Source of the DNA: Stramonita haemastoma
Taxonomy: Eukaryota; Mollusca; Gastropoda; Neogastropoda; Muricidae
Assembly: GCA_030674155.1 (NCBI GenBank)
Contig: CM060319.1
Location: 1,794,584 to 1,858,583 of the forward strand
DNA length: 64,000 nt
Reading direction: 5' to 3'
A program made the translations under genes and the position numbers. Positions 52,265 to 64,000 of the stretch are shown in pieces; position 1 is the first letter of the stretch; the number at the start of each line of letters is the position of its first letter. Under the pieces are notes generated by a model. That model was not told the origin of the DNA. It searched no databases and saw only the letters and a program-made list of their open reading frames with translations.

Positions 52265-53110
52265 CACAGATAGGGTGGTGCATTCAGGTAGACAGACCGT
52301 GGCATAGCTGCTGGCCAACGTGTGTTTCTCAGAAACTTCTCAGGATATCTGAATGAAGTTCTGTACACACGCTTGACACACTAAAACAAACAACTCTGCA
52401 AAGTGGAAAGTCTTTACTTCAAACCAGCTGGATGACAACGCTGAAAACACACACACACAAAACTGATATGGTCACCGGCCATACCTTCATTACTGAAAAA
52501 CGAGCGCACAGATACTAATACTGATATTCTTTCCTGGCTGAGTGGATGTAGATGTGTGCATTAAAACTGACTAGAACCCTATAACTATAATAGTTCTTCT
52601 TTAATAAATCATTGCTGTCAATAACGAGATGTAAAAAAACAAAACAAAAGTACAGAATCTGGAACTGCACGGAACATTACTTTCCTGTTCAATAACAACA
52701 GTAAAACAATAACAACAAAACAACAACAGTACACACCAAAAAACCCCAACAAAACAACAGCAGTACACAACAACAAAACAACAACAAGACGCAACAAAAT
52801 CCTGTCCAATACACACAGGCTGATCTTTGAAATGAGGTCGTTTAAATGCAGACAAAGAATTCAAATTTCTGAACGTTATGATTGGTTGTCATGACAATAA
52901 CATACATGTAAAAACACGTCCACAAGGGCATGCAAACTGCACTAAGCGCGTACCCGTGTTTGTGTAGCGGCTGCAGTGTTGAGCAGGGCCAGTAATATAA
53001 GGATTCTGAGACCACTTCCACTGGACGCTTGTGACGTCACTGTGGGCACTGGGTTTAGCTTCTGGAATGTTTAAAGTAACAAGGTTTGGGGGGGGGGGGG
53101 GAGGGAGGAG
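52265..53110. other. Spacer after the ML-domain gene
   Basis: It contains a (CAA)n-rich run at 52690-52795 and a 14-G run at 53088. No gene recognised. Confidence 0.5.
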
Positions 53111-53113
53111 AGA

Positions 53114-53492
<379 letters not shown>

Positions 53493-53639
53493 CAAGGCAA
53501 GGCAAGGCAAGGCAAAATTCTTTTATTCGAGGATAATAGATAAGCACTCATGTGCTTTTTTACATCCAGTCCCCGCCCCTTTCAGGGATAACATCAAGAT
53601 AAAAAGACAGCCTCAACTAAAACAAGAACAATTATAATG

Positions 53640-54330
53640 ATCCAATTACCAAGAGCAAACCACGCCAAGTATCAAACAACAGGTAAGAAATAAGACAGAG
53701 ATACAATATTAAGGTAATGTTATAAAAAAGGCACTCATTCAGAAACGAAAATAAGAAGTAAGAATCAATGATGATTTTGATTTGAATAATAAACAAGCAA
53801 ACAAACAAACAAACAAAGAAACAAAAAAACAACAACAACCAAAAAAACAACAACAAAAAACAACAACAACAACAACAACAACAAAACAAAACAAAACAAA
53901 AAAACAAACAAACAAAAAACAAAACAAACAAAAAAGGCGCAATGATTATAGATCAAACATGAGAATATGATGAGGTTAGATGACTGAAAACATCAATCTA
54001 CCACCATCTATCATCAAAATATGTCCCATAGAACATAAGATTTTGATAAAGGGTGAGAAAAAGCAACAACAACAGATAAGAAATAAGACAGAGATACAAT
54101 ATTAAGGTAATGTTATAAAAAGGCACTCATTCAGAAACGAAAATATGAAGTAAGAATCAATGAAGAATTTGATTTGAGTACAAAAAACCAAACAAAAGCC
54201 AATCAAAGCAAAAAAAAATAATTAAAGAGCAAGCATGAGAATGTGATGAGGTTAAATGACTGAAAACATCAATCCCGCCATCTATTATCAAAATAAGTCC
54301 CATAAAGCACAGTTTTTGAACAAAAAACCC
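53640..54330 (-). repeat. LINE A 3' UTR: two ~350-bp tandem units
   Basis: Two units begin near 53680 and 54075 with AAGAAATAAGACAGAGATAC, run through GGCACTCATTCAGAAACGAA and a variable CAA/AAAC-rich tract, and end with ACCATCTATCATCAAAAT and a hinge rich in CAACAA. The same unit occurs three times in copy B. Confidence 0.75.
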
Positions 54331-54334
54331 CTAA

Positions 54335-54579
<245 letters not shown>

Positions 54580-54675
54580 CACTTAGTCTTATGATTATAG
54601 TCATAAGATCATCATAATCTGAGAGAAGTGAGGAGGGAGAGGGCAGATAGTTGGAGAGGGGAGAAGTGTGGTTTG

Positions 54676-57477
54676 TTATTTTTGATTCCTCAAGTAGATT
54701 AGAAGGTGAGTTTTTAAGGTTGTTAATGATTGATGCTGTTTAATTGAGTCAGGGAGGGAGTTCCATAGCGTAGGGCCTGAGTATAGTAAGCTAGTTTTGA
54801 ACAAGTCTATTCTTGGGATTGGGACACTTGGCTTTACCGTATTTCTGGAATGATTCATTGGGAATTTGTCTTTTAAGGATGTGGGGACATTTCCTGTCAG
54901 TATCTTAAACATCATGATGCCTTTGTTATATTTTAGTCTTTGGTGTAGGGGAAGGATATTTAACTGAGTATAATCCCCTTCTAGCAAGGTTGTTTTCTTC
55001 AGAAGGACCAGTTTGAGACCACGTTTATACAGACTTAGTAATGGTTTCATGATATTTGCACTGGCAGAGTCCCACAGGGTTGCAGCATAGTCTATTGAGG
55101 ATTGTATATAAGCTTGAAAAAACAGTTTCCTTGAATGAAAATCGAGAAAGTGTTTAATTTTAATCAACTGGTAGACTTTTTTGGACAAGTATTTGCATAG
55201 GTGAGATATGTGGTAGAACCAGCTGAGATTTTCATCAATTGTCACTCCTAGAACTTTGTGGTGAGAGGTCTGTTCGATTGCTTCCTTTTTTATGTGAATT
55301 GGAAATAGTTTATGTGGTAAATTTTGTCGCTTTTGTCTGGTAGTGATAAGCATGCATTTTGTTTTTTGGGGATGGATAATCATGGGGTTCAGTTCAGTCC
55401 ATTTGACAAGGTCGTCAGTGCTTTTTTGTAATAAAGTTGTGAGATAGTCAATGTCATTATGGCTCGTATGTATGGTTGTGTCATCTGCAAATAGTTCACA
55501 TTTGGAATTGATATGTAGAGGAAGGTCATTTATGTATAATGAAAAGAGAATAGGGCCCAATATGGATTCCTGTGGTACTCCATAATGAATGGGCTTTAGT
55601 TTGGATGTTGATGTAGCTATTGAGACACACTGGTGCCTATTTGTAAGATATGAATCGAGTAGTCCTAGGGTTTTTGTAGAAATGTTATACAGGTTTAGCT
55701 TTTTAAGGAGAAGTTTGTGGTCAATTGTATCAAATGCTTTTTTGAAATCAACAAGTAATACTCCACAAAATTTATTGTCATTGATGTTTGATAGCCAATT
55801 ATCTACAAGACTGGTTAGTGCTGTATGACACGAGTGCTTTATTCTAAATCCAGACTGATTAGGATGAAGTAAGTTGTTGATTTCTGCATGACGACTAAGT
55901 GTTTATTCATATGTTTTTCCAGTGGTTTTGAAAGGATCGGTATAATTGAGATGGGCCTATAGTTTGAAGGATCAGAAGTATCGCCAGACTTGTAGATGGG
56001 GATTACTTTAGAACATTTGAAGGCATTGGGGAAATAGTTCTTATCAAGGCAGAGGTTATATATATATGTTAGGGTGTCTGTGATAACTGGAGCTGCTAAT
56101 TTTAGTATACTGCTGTCTATTCCATCAAGACCACGCGTTCTTGATTGTTTGAGGTGAGTCAGATAGTTGTAGACCTCTGAGACAGACATGAAAGGTATGT
56201 GAAGTTTTGAAGGAATATGCTTTTCTTGGCAGTATCGTTTTAATTCATTAAGATCATTGGACTCTGAGTTATCATTGCTAATTAGGTCGGGAGAAACATT
56301 GATGAAGTGGTTGTTAAGCTTTTCAGCGGAGATGTCTTTGATTACATTTGATTTAGGAGTTGATTGATTGTTTATTTGATTTATTGCTCGCCATACAGTC
56401 TTTGAATTTTGTTTGGAAGATAGTAGGTCTTGAAAATATTTCTTTTTTTCACGCCGTTTTTGTGAGATTATGGCGTTTCTTAATTTTTTTGACTCATCAT
56501 AATATTTGTGTTCTTTTAGAAGGTCTCTAAGATAACATGCTTCCTCTAGTTCCTTTGTGAGCCAAGGCGGTTTGGGGCTGTGTTTAATCCTAATGGTTTT
56601 AAATGGAGAATGTTTGTTATAGATTTCAGTGAACGTTTTTATCCAAAACTCAATGGCTAAGTCTGGATCAGTAATATTGAAGGTTTCTGAGAGTGTGGAG
56701 TTGCATAAGTCTATGAGAAAAAGCTGTTCATTAAACTTTGCAAAGGAACGATAGGTTATAGTTTTATGGCCAGGTTTGGGAATTTTTGTTCCTTTTTTTG
56801 ACCATGTGGCACAGACTGGGTAGTGATCGCTGCAGTTGTAGACAGGGACACAAGTTTCTATGATGTTTTCTGGGTTTGATACATAGATGTGGTCAATTAA
56901 TGTGTTTGAATTTGATGTGACTCTTGTGGGAGATTTAACTAATTGGTGAAGATTGAGTGAATTCATAACTTGGGTCCATTGATTATGTACTTTTGTTAGG
57001 TCTATATTGAAATCGCCCAGTAAGATTATTTCCCGAGATTCAAGTAGGACTTCGTTTATCATGGAGTCAAATTTGTCTATCCAATTTATTCTTTCACTTG
57101 GATTCCTGTAACAGAACCCCAACATAACAGGCCGTGTATCTTTCATGGAAACTTCGATCCAGATAGATTCTATTTCATGACGTTCTAGAACGGGCAAACG
57201 TTTGAACGTTACAGAATCGCTAATATAGATTAAGATACCTGTTTCTTTTGGCTTTTATGGATCTTTCCGCAGGATTTTATAACCTGGAATGTGTATGTCA
57301 GCATCGGTTATATGTTCAGTGAGTCTTGACTCAGAAAGCCCTAGTATGTGGAATGGTTTTCCTTGATTTGTGATGAGTGTTGATATATTCTTCCATTTTG
57401 TTAATTGCATGGTTTATGTTTATTTGGCAAATTCGTAAGCCATTCTTGGAGGGCCAGGTATTGTGTCTTGGATGCAT
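54676..57477 (-). pseudogene. LINE copy A ORF: endonuclease/RT with stop and frameshift
   Basis: The endonuclease-RT part up to RPISIIPILSKPLEKH is open from 57254 to about 55900. The RT palm with FADDT (about 55478-55491) and the C-terminal part are open from about 55890 to 54676 in another frame. Protein similarity to copy B is high throughout, so this is a sister insertion and not a fragment. Confidence 0.85.
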
Positions 57478-57479
57478 CT

Positions 57480-58130
57480 ATTACAGGTAGTTTGGTAAGC
57501 AGTTATTAATGAGTGCAAAGATTGGTGAAGAGAGATTATTAATATGGGAGGAATGTTAGCACTTGATTGGGGATGGAATGAATTAAGAAGGAATAAAATC
57601 AAAATCAAAATCACTCTACATATGACACACAATGGTATAATCAAGATCAAATCAAATCACACTGCATATAACACACAGTGGTATAAAAACTCGATCAAAT
57701 TAAGTGTAGGCCTACTTCAGAAAAGGAGTCAAGTAGACCTAAAACAGCAACCTGGTGTTCAGGTGGTGTGGTTCAGATAATTATAGAAAAGGGACAGGTT
57801 TAGAAAAAACAAAATGAAAAACAATAAAAAAAACAACAACAACATAAAATAAGATAAGGCAGAACAACACAATTAACTCTGGACAATCAAGGCAATACTA
57901 TGCCAATCAACGTTTATAAGCAATATCAACACAACAAGAGTGAAAATAATATGGAATATATCCTTATGCACAATCAGCACAGTTCCTGAGAAACAAAATG
58001 TTGATGCACAATCCAGAGGATTCAGTCACAGTCTTGTCAGTATAGAAGTCTGGTCTGGGAAGGACCAGTCACAGTTTGTTACGCAATACTATGCCATTCA
58101 ACATCTATAGGTGATAACAACACAGCAAAG
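57480..58130 (-). other. Probable 5' UTR of LINE A with short internal duplications
   Basis: A 50-base unit ending in ACACACARTGGTATAA is duplicated at 57600-57685. A 50-base unit with CAATACTATGCCATTCAACA is found at 57893 and 58084. Its position upstream of the LINE A start codon suggests 5' UTR or older insertions. Confidence 0.45.
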
Positions 58131-58132
58131 TG

Positions 58133-58421
<289 letters not shown>

Positions 58422-58432
58422 TTGATTGATTG

Positions 58433-58774
58433 ATTGATTTATTTATTCTTTTCTCTCGAGAATAATGGAATAAGCACTCTTGTGTTTTTTTACATCCAGT
58501 CCCCGTGTGTAAGCAGTTTTGTAAATGTCATCTGTTCCCACCGGCACACGATGGCCTACTCTTACGAAAAGCGGAACAGGATTTAACGTGTGCGCAAGAT
58601 GTTTTGCGTGCGTTCGCACACGGGGCCTCGGTTTAAAGTCTCATCCGAAGGACTTTTGGGGAGAGTGGAGTCAGCACTGATGTTTAACTCCAGGAGAAAA
58701 ATCTCCTCAACCGGACTCGAACCTGGGTCGTCAAATTGCCAGCGCAAAGTTCTGACCATTAGGCTATCCGTCCC

Positions 58775-58775
<1 letters not shown>
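58433..58775 (-). mobile_element. V-like tRNA-SINE, full-length reference copy
   Basis: Read on the minus strand it begins GGGGACGGATAGCCTAATGG, with a pol III A box TAGCCTAATGG (58756-58766) and a perfect B box GGTTCGAGTCC (58713-58723). The centre, GTCCTTCGGATGAGAC, TTAAACCGAGG and AAGAGTAGG, resembles the conserved domain of fish V-SINEs as I recall it. The tail GGGGACTGGATGTAAAAAA with AAGCAC..GTGCTT hairpin remnants matches the LINE 3' end. It ends in (AATC)n. Confidence 0.88.

Positions 58776-58779
<4 letters not shown>

Positions 58780-58825
<46 letters not shown>
58780..58825. repeat. (GA)n between a SINE head and the LINE B tail
   Basis: About 22 units fill the whole gap. Confidence 0.95.
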
Positions 58826-58827
<2 letters not shown>

Positions 58828-58984
58828 AGGCAAGGCAAGGCAAAATTCTTTTATTCGAGGATAATAGATAAGCACTCGTGTGCTTTTTTACATCCAGTCC
58901 CCGCCCTTTTCAGGGATAACATTAAGATAGAAAAAAATAAAAATAATAGCCACAACTACACAACAACAATTATAATGATCCAAA

Positions 58985-59424
58985 TACCAAAAGTAAGGAA
59001 CCATACCAAGTATCAAACAGGCAAGAAATAACACAGAGATACAATATTAAGGTAATGTTATAAAAAGTCACTCATTCAGAAACGAAAAAGAAGTAAGAAT
59101 CAATGATAATTTTGATTTGAATAAAGGAAAATAAACAAAAACAAAACAAACAAAAAAACAAAACAAAACAAAACAACAACAAAAAAGCGCAATAATTAAA
59201 GAGCAAACATCAGAATATGATGAGGTTAAATGACTGAAGACATCAATCCACCACCATCTATCATCAAAATAAGTCCCATAAAACATAAGATTTTGATAAA
59301 AGGGGAGAAAAAAACAACAACAGGTAAGGAATAAGACAGAGATACAATATTGAGGTAATGTTACAAAAAGGCACTCATTCTGAAACAAGAATATGAAGTA
59401 AGAATCAATGATGATTTCGATTTG

Positions 59425-59472
<48 letters not shown>

Positions 59473-59477
59473 GCACG

Positions 59478-59524
<47 letters not shown>

Positions 59525-60250
59525 ACACACAACACACACACACAAAAACAAATAAGCAAACAAAACAAAGCAACCAAAAAAACAAAACAAAAAAAAAACC
59601 AAAAAAAACAACAACAACAAAAAAAACACACACACACAAACAAACAAACAAACAAACAAAAACAAAAACAAAAACAAAAAAACAAAAAAACAAAAAAAAC
59701 AAAAAAGGGGGGGGGGGGGGGCGAATAATTAAGGAGCAAACATGGGAATACCATGAGGTTAAATGACTGAAATCACCACCATCTATCATCAAAATAGTCC
59801 CATAAAACATAAGATTTGATAAAAGGGGAGAAGCACAACAAAACAGGTAAGGAATAAGACAGAAATACAATATTAAGGTAATGTTATAAAAATGCACTTA
59901 TTCAGAAACAAATATGAACTAGGAATCAATGATGATTTTGTTTTGAAGAAGAAAAAACAAAACAAACAAATAAACAAACAAAAGGAAAACACAGCAACAA
60001 AGCAAAAAAACAAGCAAGCAAGCAAACAAAAAACAAGCAAACAAACAAACAAACAAACAAACAAACAAACAAAGAAACAAACAAACACAAACAAAAACAA
60101 AACAAAAAGAAAAGAAAAGAGGGCGCAATAATTAAGGAGCAACATGAGAATACCATGAGGTTGAATGACTGAAAACATCAATCCACCACCATCTATCATC
60201 AAAATAGTTCCATAAAACATAAGTTTTGATAAAGGGGGAGAAAGAACAGC
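58985..60250 (-). repeat. LINE B 3' UTR: three tandem units with simple-repeat inserts
   Basis: Units start near 59030, 59330 and 59850. They share the outer halves of the LINE A units but differ in the middle: short (AAAC)n in the first, (CA)n plus long A/C tracts and a G run (59707-59720) in the second, and (AAAC)n in the third. The simple-sequence centre has expanded separately in each. Confidence 0.75.
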
Positions 60251-60270
60251 AACAACAGCAAAAAACCCAA

Positions 60271-60385
<115 letters not shown>

Positions 60386-60433
60386 GGAGGGAGAAAGGGA
60401 AGGGGGAGAAGGAGAGGGAATATAATTGGTTTA

Positions 60434-63242
60434 TTATTTTTGGTGCATCAAGTGGATTAGGAGGTGATTTTTGAAGGTAGTCAATGATTGGTGCTCTTTA
60501 ATTGAATCGGGAAGGGAGTTCCACAGCACAGGGCCTGAGTATAGTAAACTAGATTTAAACAAGTCTATTCTTGGGATTGGGACACTTGGCTTTTCAGTAT
60601 TTCTGGAATGATTCATTGGGAACTTATCTCTTAAGGACGTGGGGACAGCTCCTGCCATTATCTTAAACATCAGTATGTCTTTGTTATATTTTAGTCTTTG
60701 TTGTAGGGGGAGAATATTTAACTGAGTATAATCCACTTCAAGTAAGGTTGTTTTTTTCAGAAGGATAAGTTTGAGAGCACGTTTATACAGACTTAATAAC
60801 GGTTTCATAGTGTTTGCACTGGCAGAATCCCAGAGGGTTGAGGCATAGTCTATTGAGGATTGTATGTAAGCTTGGAAGAATAATTTCCTTGAATTGTAGT
60901 CAAGGAAATGTTTAATCTTAGTCAATTGGTATACTCTTTGGGACAGATATTTGCATAGATGAGATATGTGGTAGAACCAGCTGAGATTTTCATCGATTGT
61001 TACTCCTAGAACTTTGTGATGAGAGGTTTGTTCAATTGCTTCCTTTCTTATTTGGATTGGAAACTGTTTATGAGGTAAATTTTGTCGCTTTTGTCTGGTG
61101 GTGATAAGCATGCATTTTGTTTTTTTGGGGGTGAATAGACATATGGTTCAGTTCTGTCCATTTGTCAAGATCATTACAGCTTTGTTGTAATATGGTTGCA
61201 AGAGAGTCAATGTCATTATGGCTTGTATGTATGGTTGTATCATCTGCAAATAGTTCACATTTAGATTTGATAAGTAGAGGAAGGTCATTTATGTATAAGG
61301 AAAAGAGAATAGGTCCTAGTATAGATCCCTGTGGTACTCCATAATGAATGGGTTTTAGATTGGATGTGGATGTAGTTGTTGAGACACATTGTTGTCTGTT
61401 TTTAAGATAAGAAGAGAGTAGTTCTAGACTATTTGATGATAGATTGTACAGTTCTAGCTTTCTGATGAGAAGTGTGTGGTCAATTGTATCAAATGCTTTT
61501 TTGAAATCTACAAATAATACTCCACAAAATTTGTTTTCATTGATGTGTGATAGCCAGTTGTCTATGAGACTAGTCAGTGCAGTATGACATGAGTGATTTT
61601 GTCTGAATCCTGATTGATTAGGGTGAAGTAGGTTGTTAGTATCTATGTGATGGACTAAGTGTTTATTTATATGTTTTTCCAGGGGTTTTGAAAGGAGGGA
61701 TATAATAGAGATTGGCCTATAATTTGATGGATCTGAAGTGTCACCAGATTTGTGGATGGGGATTACTTTAGCAGATTTGAAGGCATTGGGGAAATAGTTC
61801 TTTTCAAGACATTGGTTATATATATATGTTAGGGTGTCTGTGATAACTGGAGCTGACAATTTCAGAATTCTGCTGTCTATTCCATCGAGACCTCGTGTCC
61901 TTGATTGTTTGAGGTGAATTAAGTAATTATAGACCTCAAAAACTGAAATGAATGGTATGTGAAGTTTTGAGGGAATATGCTTGTCTTGGCAGTATTGTCT
62001 TAATGTGTTGAGGTTATTGGATTTGGAATCATCATTGTTAACAACGTTAGTTGAGACGTTTATGAAGTGATTGTTGAGTTGTTCAGCAGTAACATCTTTG
62101 ATTACATTTGATTTGGAAGATGATTGTTTATTTGTTATTTGATTTATGGCCCTCCAAATAATTTTTGAGTTTTGTTTGGAAGATAGTAAATCTTGGAAAT
62201 ATTTCTTTTTTTCTCGACGTTTCTGTGAGTTTATGGCGTTTCGTAATCTTTTTGACTCTTCATGATATTTATGTTTTTTTAAAAAATCTCTAAGATAGCA
62301 TGCTTCTTCTAGTTCTTTTGTAATCCAAGGTGGTTTGGGGACATGTTTGACCCTTATGGTTTTAAGTGGAGCATGTTTGTTGTAGATTTCAGTGAAAGTT
62401 TTTATCCAGAATTCGATGGCCAAGTCTGGATCAGTAATGTTAAATGTTTCTGAGAGCATAGAGTTACTTAGATCGAGAAGGAAAAGCTGTTCATTAAATT
62501 TTGCAAAAGAACGATATGTTATGTTTTTATGGCCAGGTTTGGGAATTTTTGCTCCTTTTTTTGACCATGTAGTACAGACTGGGTAGTGATCGCTGCAGTT
62601 ATAGACAGGGACACATGTTTCTATGATGTTTTGGGGATTTGATACGTAGATGTGATCAATTATTGTGCTTGAATTTGGTGTGACTCTCGTGGGTAAACTA
62701 ACTAGTTGGTGAAGGTTGAAAGAATTAGTAATTTGCATCCATATATTATTTGCTTTTGTTAGATCAATATTAAAATCACCGAGCAGTATTACTTCCCTGG
62801 ATTCTAATAGAACTTCATTCATCATTTCGTCAAACTTGTCTATCCAATTTTTTCTTTCTGCCGGATTCCTATAGCAGAATCCCATTGCAATAGGTGGTGA
62901 ACCTTTCATGGAGATTTCGAACCAAACAGATTCTACATCGTGATGTTCGAGATGAAGGAGACGCTTGAATGTTATAGATTCACTAATATATATGATGATT
63001 CCTGTTTCTTTTTGCCTTTGTGGATCCTTTCGTATGATTTTATATCCTGGGATATATAAATCAGTGTCTACTATGTGCTTGGAGAGTCTTGATTCAGATA
63101 GCCCTAGTATGTGAAATGGTTTGCCATGGTTTCTGATAAGTGTTGATATGTCTTCAATTTTATTGACTGCGTGATTTATATTTAAGTGGCAAATTCGTAG
63201 GCCTTCCTTAGAGGGCCACGTGTTGTGTCTTGAATGCATCAA
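60434..63242 (-). pseudogene. LINE copy B ORF: endonuclease + reverse transcriptase, one frameshift
   Basis: Two overlapping frames (63242-61068 and 61111-60434) join into one polyprotein if one A is removed from the seven-A run after HPQ. Copy A has six A there and reads HPQKTKCMLITTRQ. Endonuclease and RT motifs are otherwise complete, so the element may be active in another allele or in the uncorrected genome. Confidence 0.85.
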
Positions 63243-63800
63243 TTGTGTTGGTTTTTGCTGGAGATGTGATAACGTGTCTTAAGACAGGAAAAGGTGAAAA
63301 TTAATTAGAGAAGAATAAAAATAAAGGGTAGTGGGCACTCAATAGGGGTAAGAATGAAAGTAAGAGAAAAAAAAAAAAAAAGTAAAAAAGGACTAATTTT
63401 AAGTTGTTTGATGTGATAATGTGTGTAAAAACGGGAGAAGGGTGAAAATCAATGCGAGATAATTAGGAATAGAGGGGAGTGGGCACACAATAGGGGGAAG
63501 GATGAATGTAAGAAAGAAAGAAAACAAAATGAAAAAAGACTGCTTTCAAGTTGCTCAAAAAATACACATACAGTGTATATAGATATAGATCTATGACCCA
63601 ATCCAAGCAACAACAACGTAATGTAGCAGCAGAAAAGGTAAAACATCTATTTCAGATGGAATAAAGGGGATGGGAGTGTGGCACTCAATTAGGGGATGGG
63701 AGTGGGGCACTCAATTAGAAAAAAAGAAAAAAAGAAAAAAGGTTTCAATAGTTACTCAAAAGACACACGGACACAATCAAATTAACAGCAATATAAAATG
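63243..63800 (-). repeat. LINE copy B 5' UTR with repeated ~150-190 bp monomers
   Basis: Upstream of the LINE start codon three similar blocks recur at about 63290-63420, 63430-63570 and 63650-63770. Each has GTGAAAATNAAT, a GGGNAGTGGGCAC segment with CACTCAATTAGG or CACACAATAGG, a purine-rich A tract, and a TTTNAAGTTGYTCAAA end. Monomeric 5' UTRs act as internal promoters in other LINEs; that role here is an inference. Confidence 0.5.
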
Positions 63801-64000
63801 ACCAATATAAGAGAAGAAAACAAACAAAACAACAACAAGAAAATGTATATGGGCAGTGGGTGGTCCAATAACACACACAATTCTGAAGGTGACTTGTTTG
63901 TTTCACTGGTGATTTGGTGATAAATGTCACAAGGATGTTGATTATCACGTCACTCCACAGTTAGGTGAATCACAGATGTCCACCACCAAGGTTGTACAGG

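Noticed and set aside
54582..54625. Hairpin CTTATGA/TCATAAG as a transcription terminator
   Set aside because: It lies in the 3' UTR of a LINE, has only seven base pairs, and intrinsic terminators do not apply to pol II genes.
58713..58766. tRNA gene at A and B boxes
   Set aside because: No acceptor stem or anticodon arm can be folded, and the boxes belong to a dispersed SINE head. The same holds at 39.53, 46.26 and 52.09 kb.

Overview
The window is eukaryotic nuclear DNA. It has intron-rich genes with GT-AG junctions, very dense (CA)n/(GA)n microsatellites, tRNA-derived SINEs and APE/RT-type LINEs. The mix of repeat families and the divergence of both proteins from vertebrates suggest a marine mollusc, probably a gastropod. 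That is an inference; nothing here names the species.

Two host genes can be read with confidence. On the minus strand, 38,506 down to 14,902, lie the first 12 coding exons of an SLK/STK10 (LOK) family Ste20 kinase, about 758 codons. They cover the whole catalytic domain, a long acidic Ser/Pro-rich linker and the start of the C-terminal coiled-coil region; the rest of the coiled coil was not found. On the plus strand, 46,539-51,114, lies a complete four-exon gene for a secreted 209-residue ML-domain protein of the GM2-activator type. The two genes are divergent and about 8 kb apart. A further exon of an unidentified minus-strand gene lies at 3,839-4,512.

Repeats make up most of the rest. Two L2/CR1-like LINEs lie head to tail on the minus strand at 53.5-57.5 kb and 58.8-63.2 kb. 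The second is almost intact. Around them and inside the kinase introns are at least eleven copies of a tRNA-derived SINE with a V-SINE-like centre, and its 3' tail, including a 6-bp hairpin, is also the 3' end of the LINEs. This looks like a LINE-SINE parasite pair in one window. A second SINE family carries a 5S-rRNA-like block. Two of its copies sit directly in front of exons 1 and 2 of the ML-domain gene. Kinase intron 11 holds a roughly 2.2-kb element (15.80-17.98 kb) with inverted and direct repeats around three ~190-bp core units, each carrying an 18-bp motif; its plan recalls the bivalve pearl/Helentron elements. Minisatellites with 66, 58, 55, 42 and 20-bp units add further structure.

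Three coding exons each need a one-base correction to stay in frame, two of them at long G/C runs, and LINE copy B needs one at an A run. This suggests residual assembly indels rather than dead genes.

Region by region: 0-3.8 kb repeats; 3.8-4.5 kb unknown exon; 4.6-14.9 kb repeat-rich DNA with no recognised exon; 14.9-38.5 kb kinase gene; 38.6-46.2 kb promoter candidate, SINEs, microsatellites and decayed LINE; 46.2-51.7 kb ML-domain gene; 51.7-64.0 kb SINE debris and the two LINEs.
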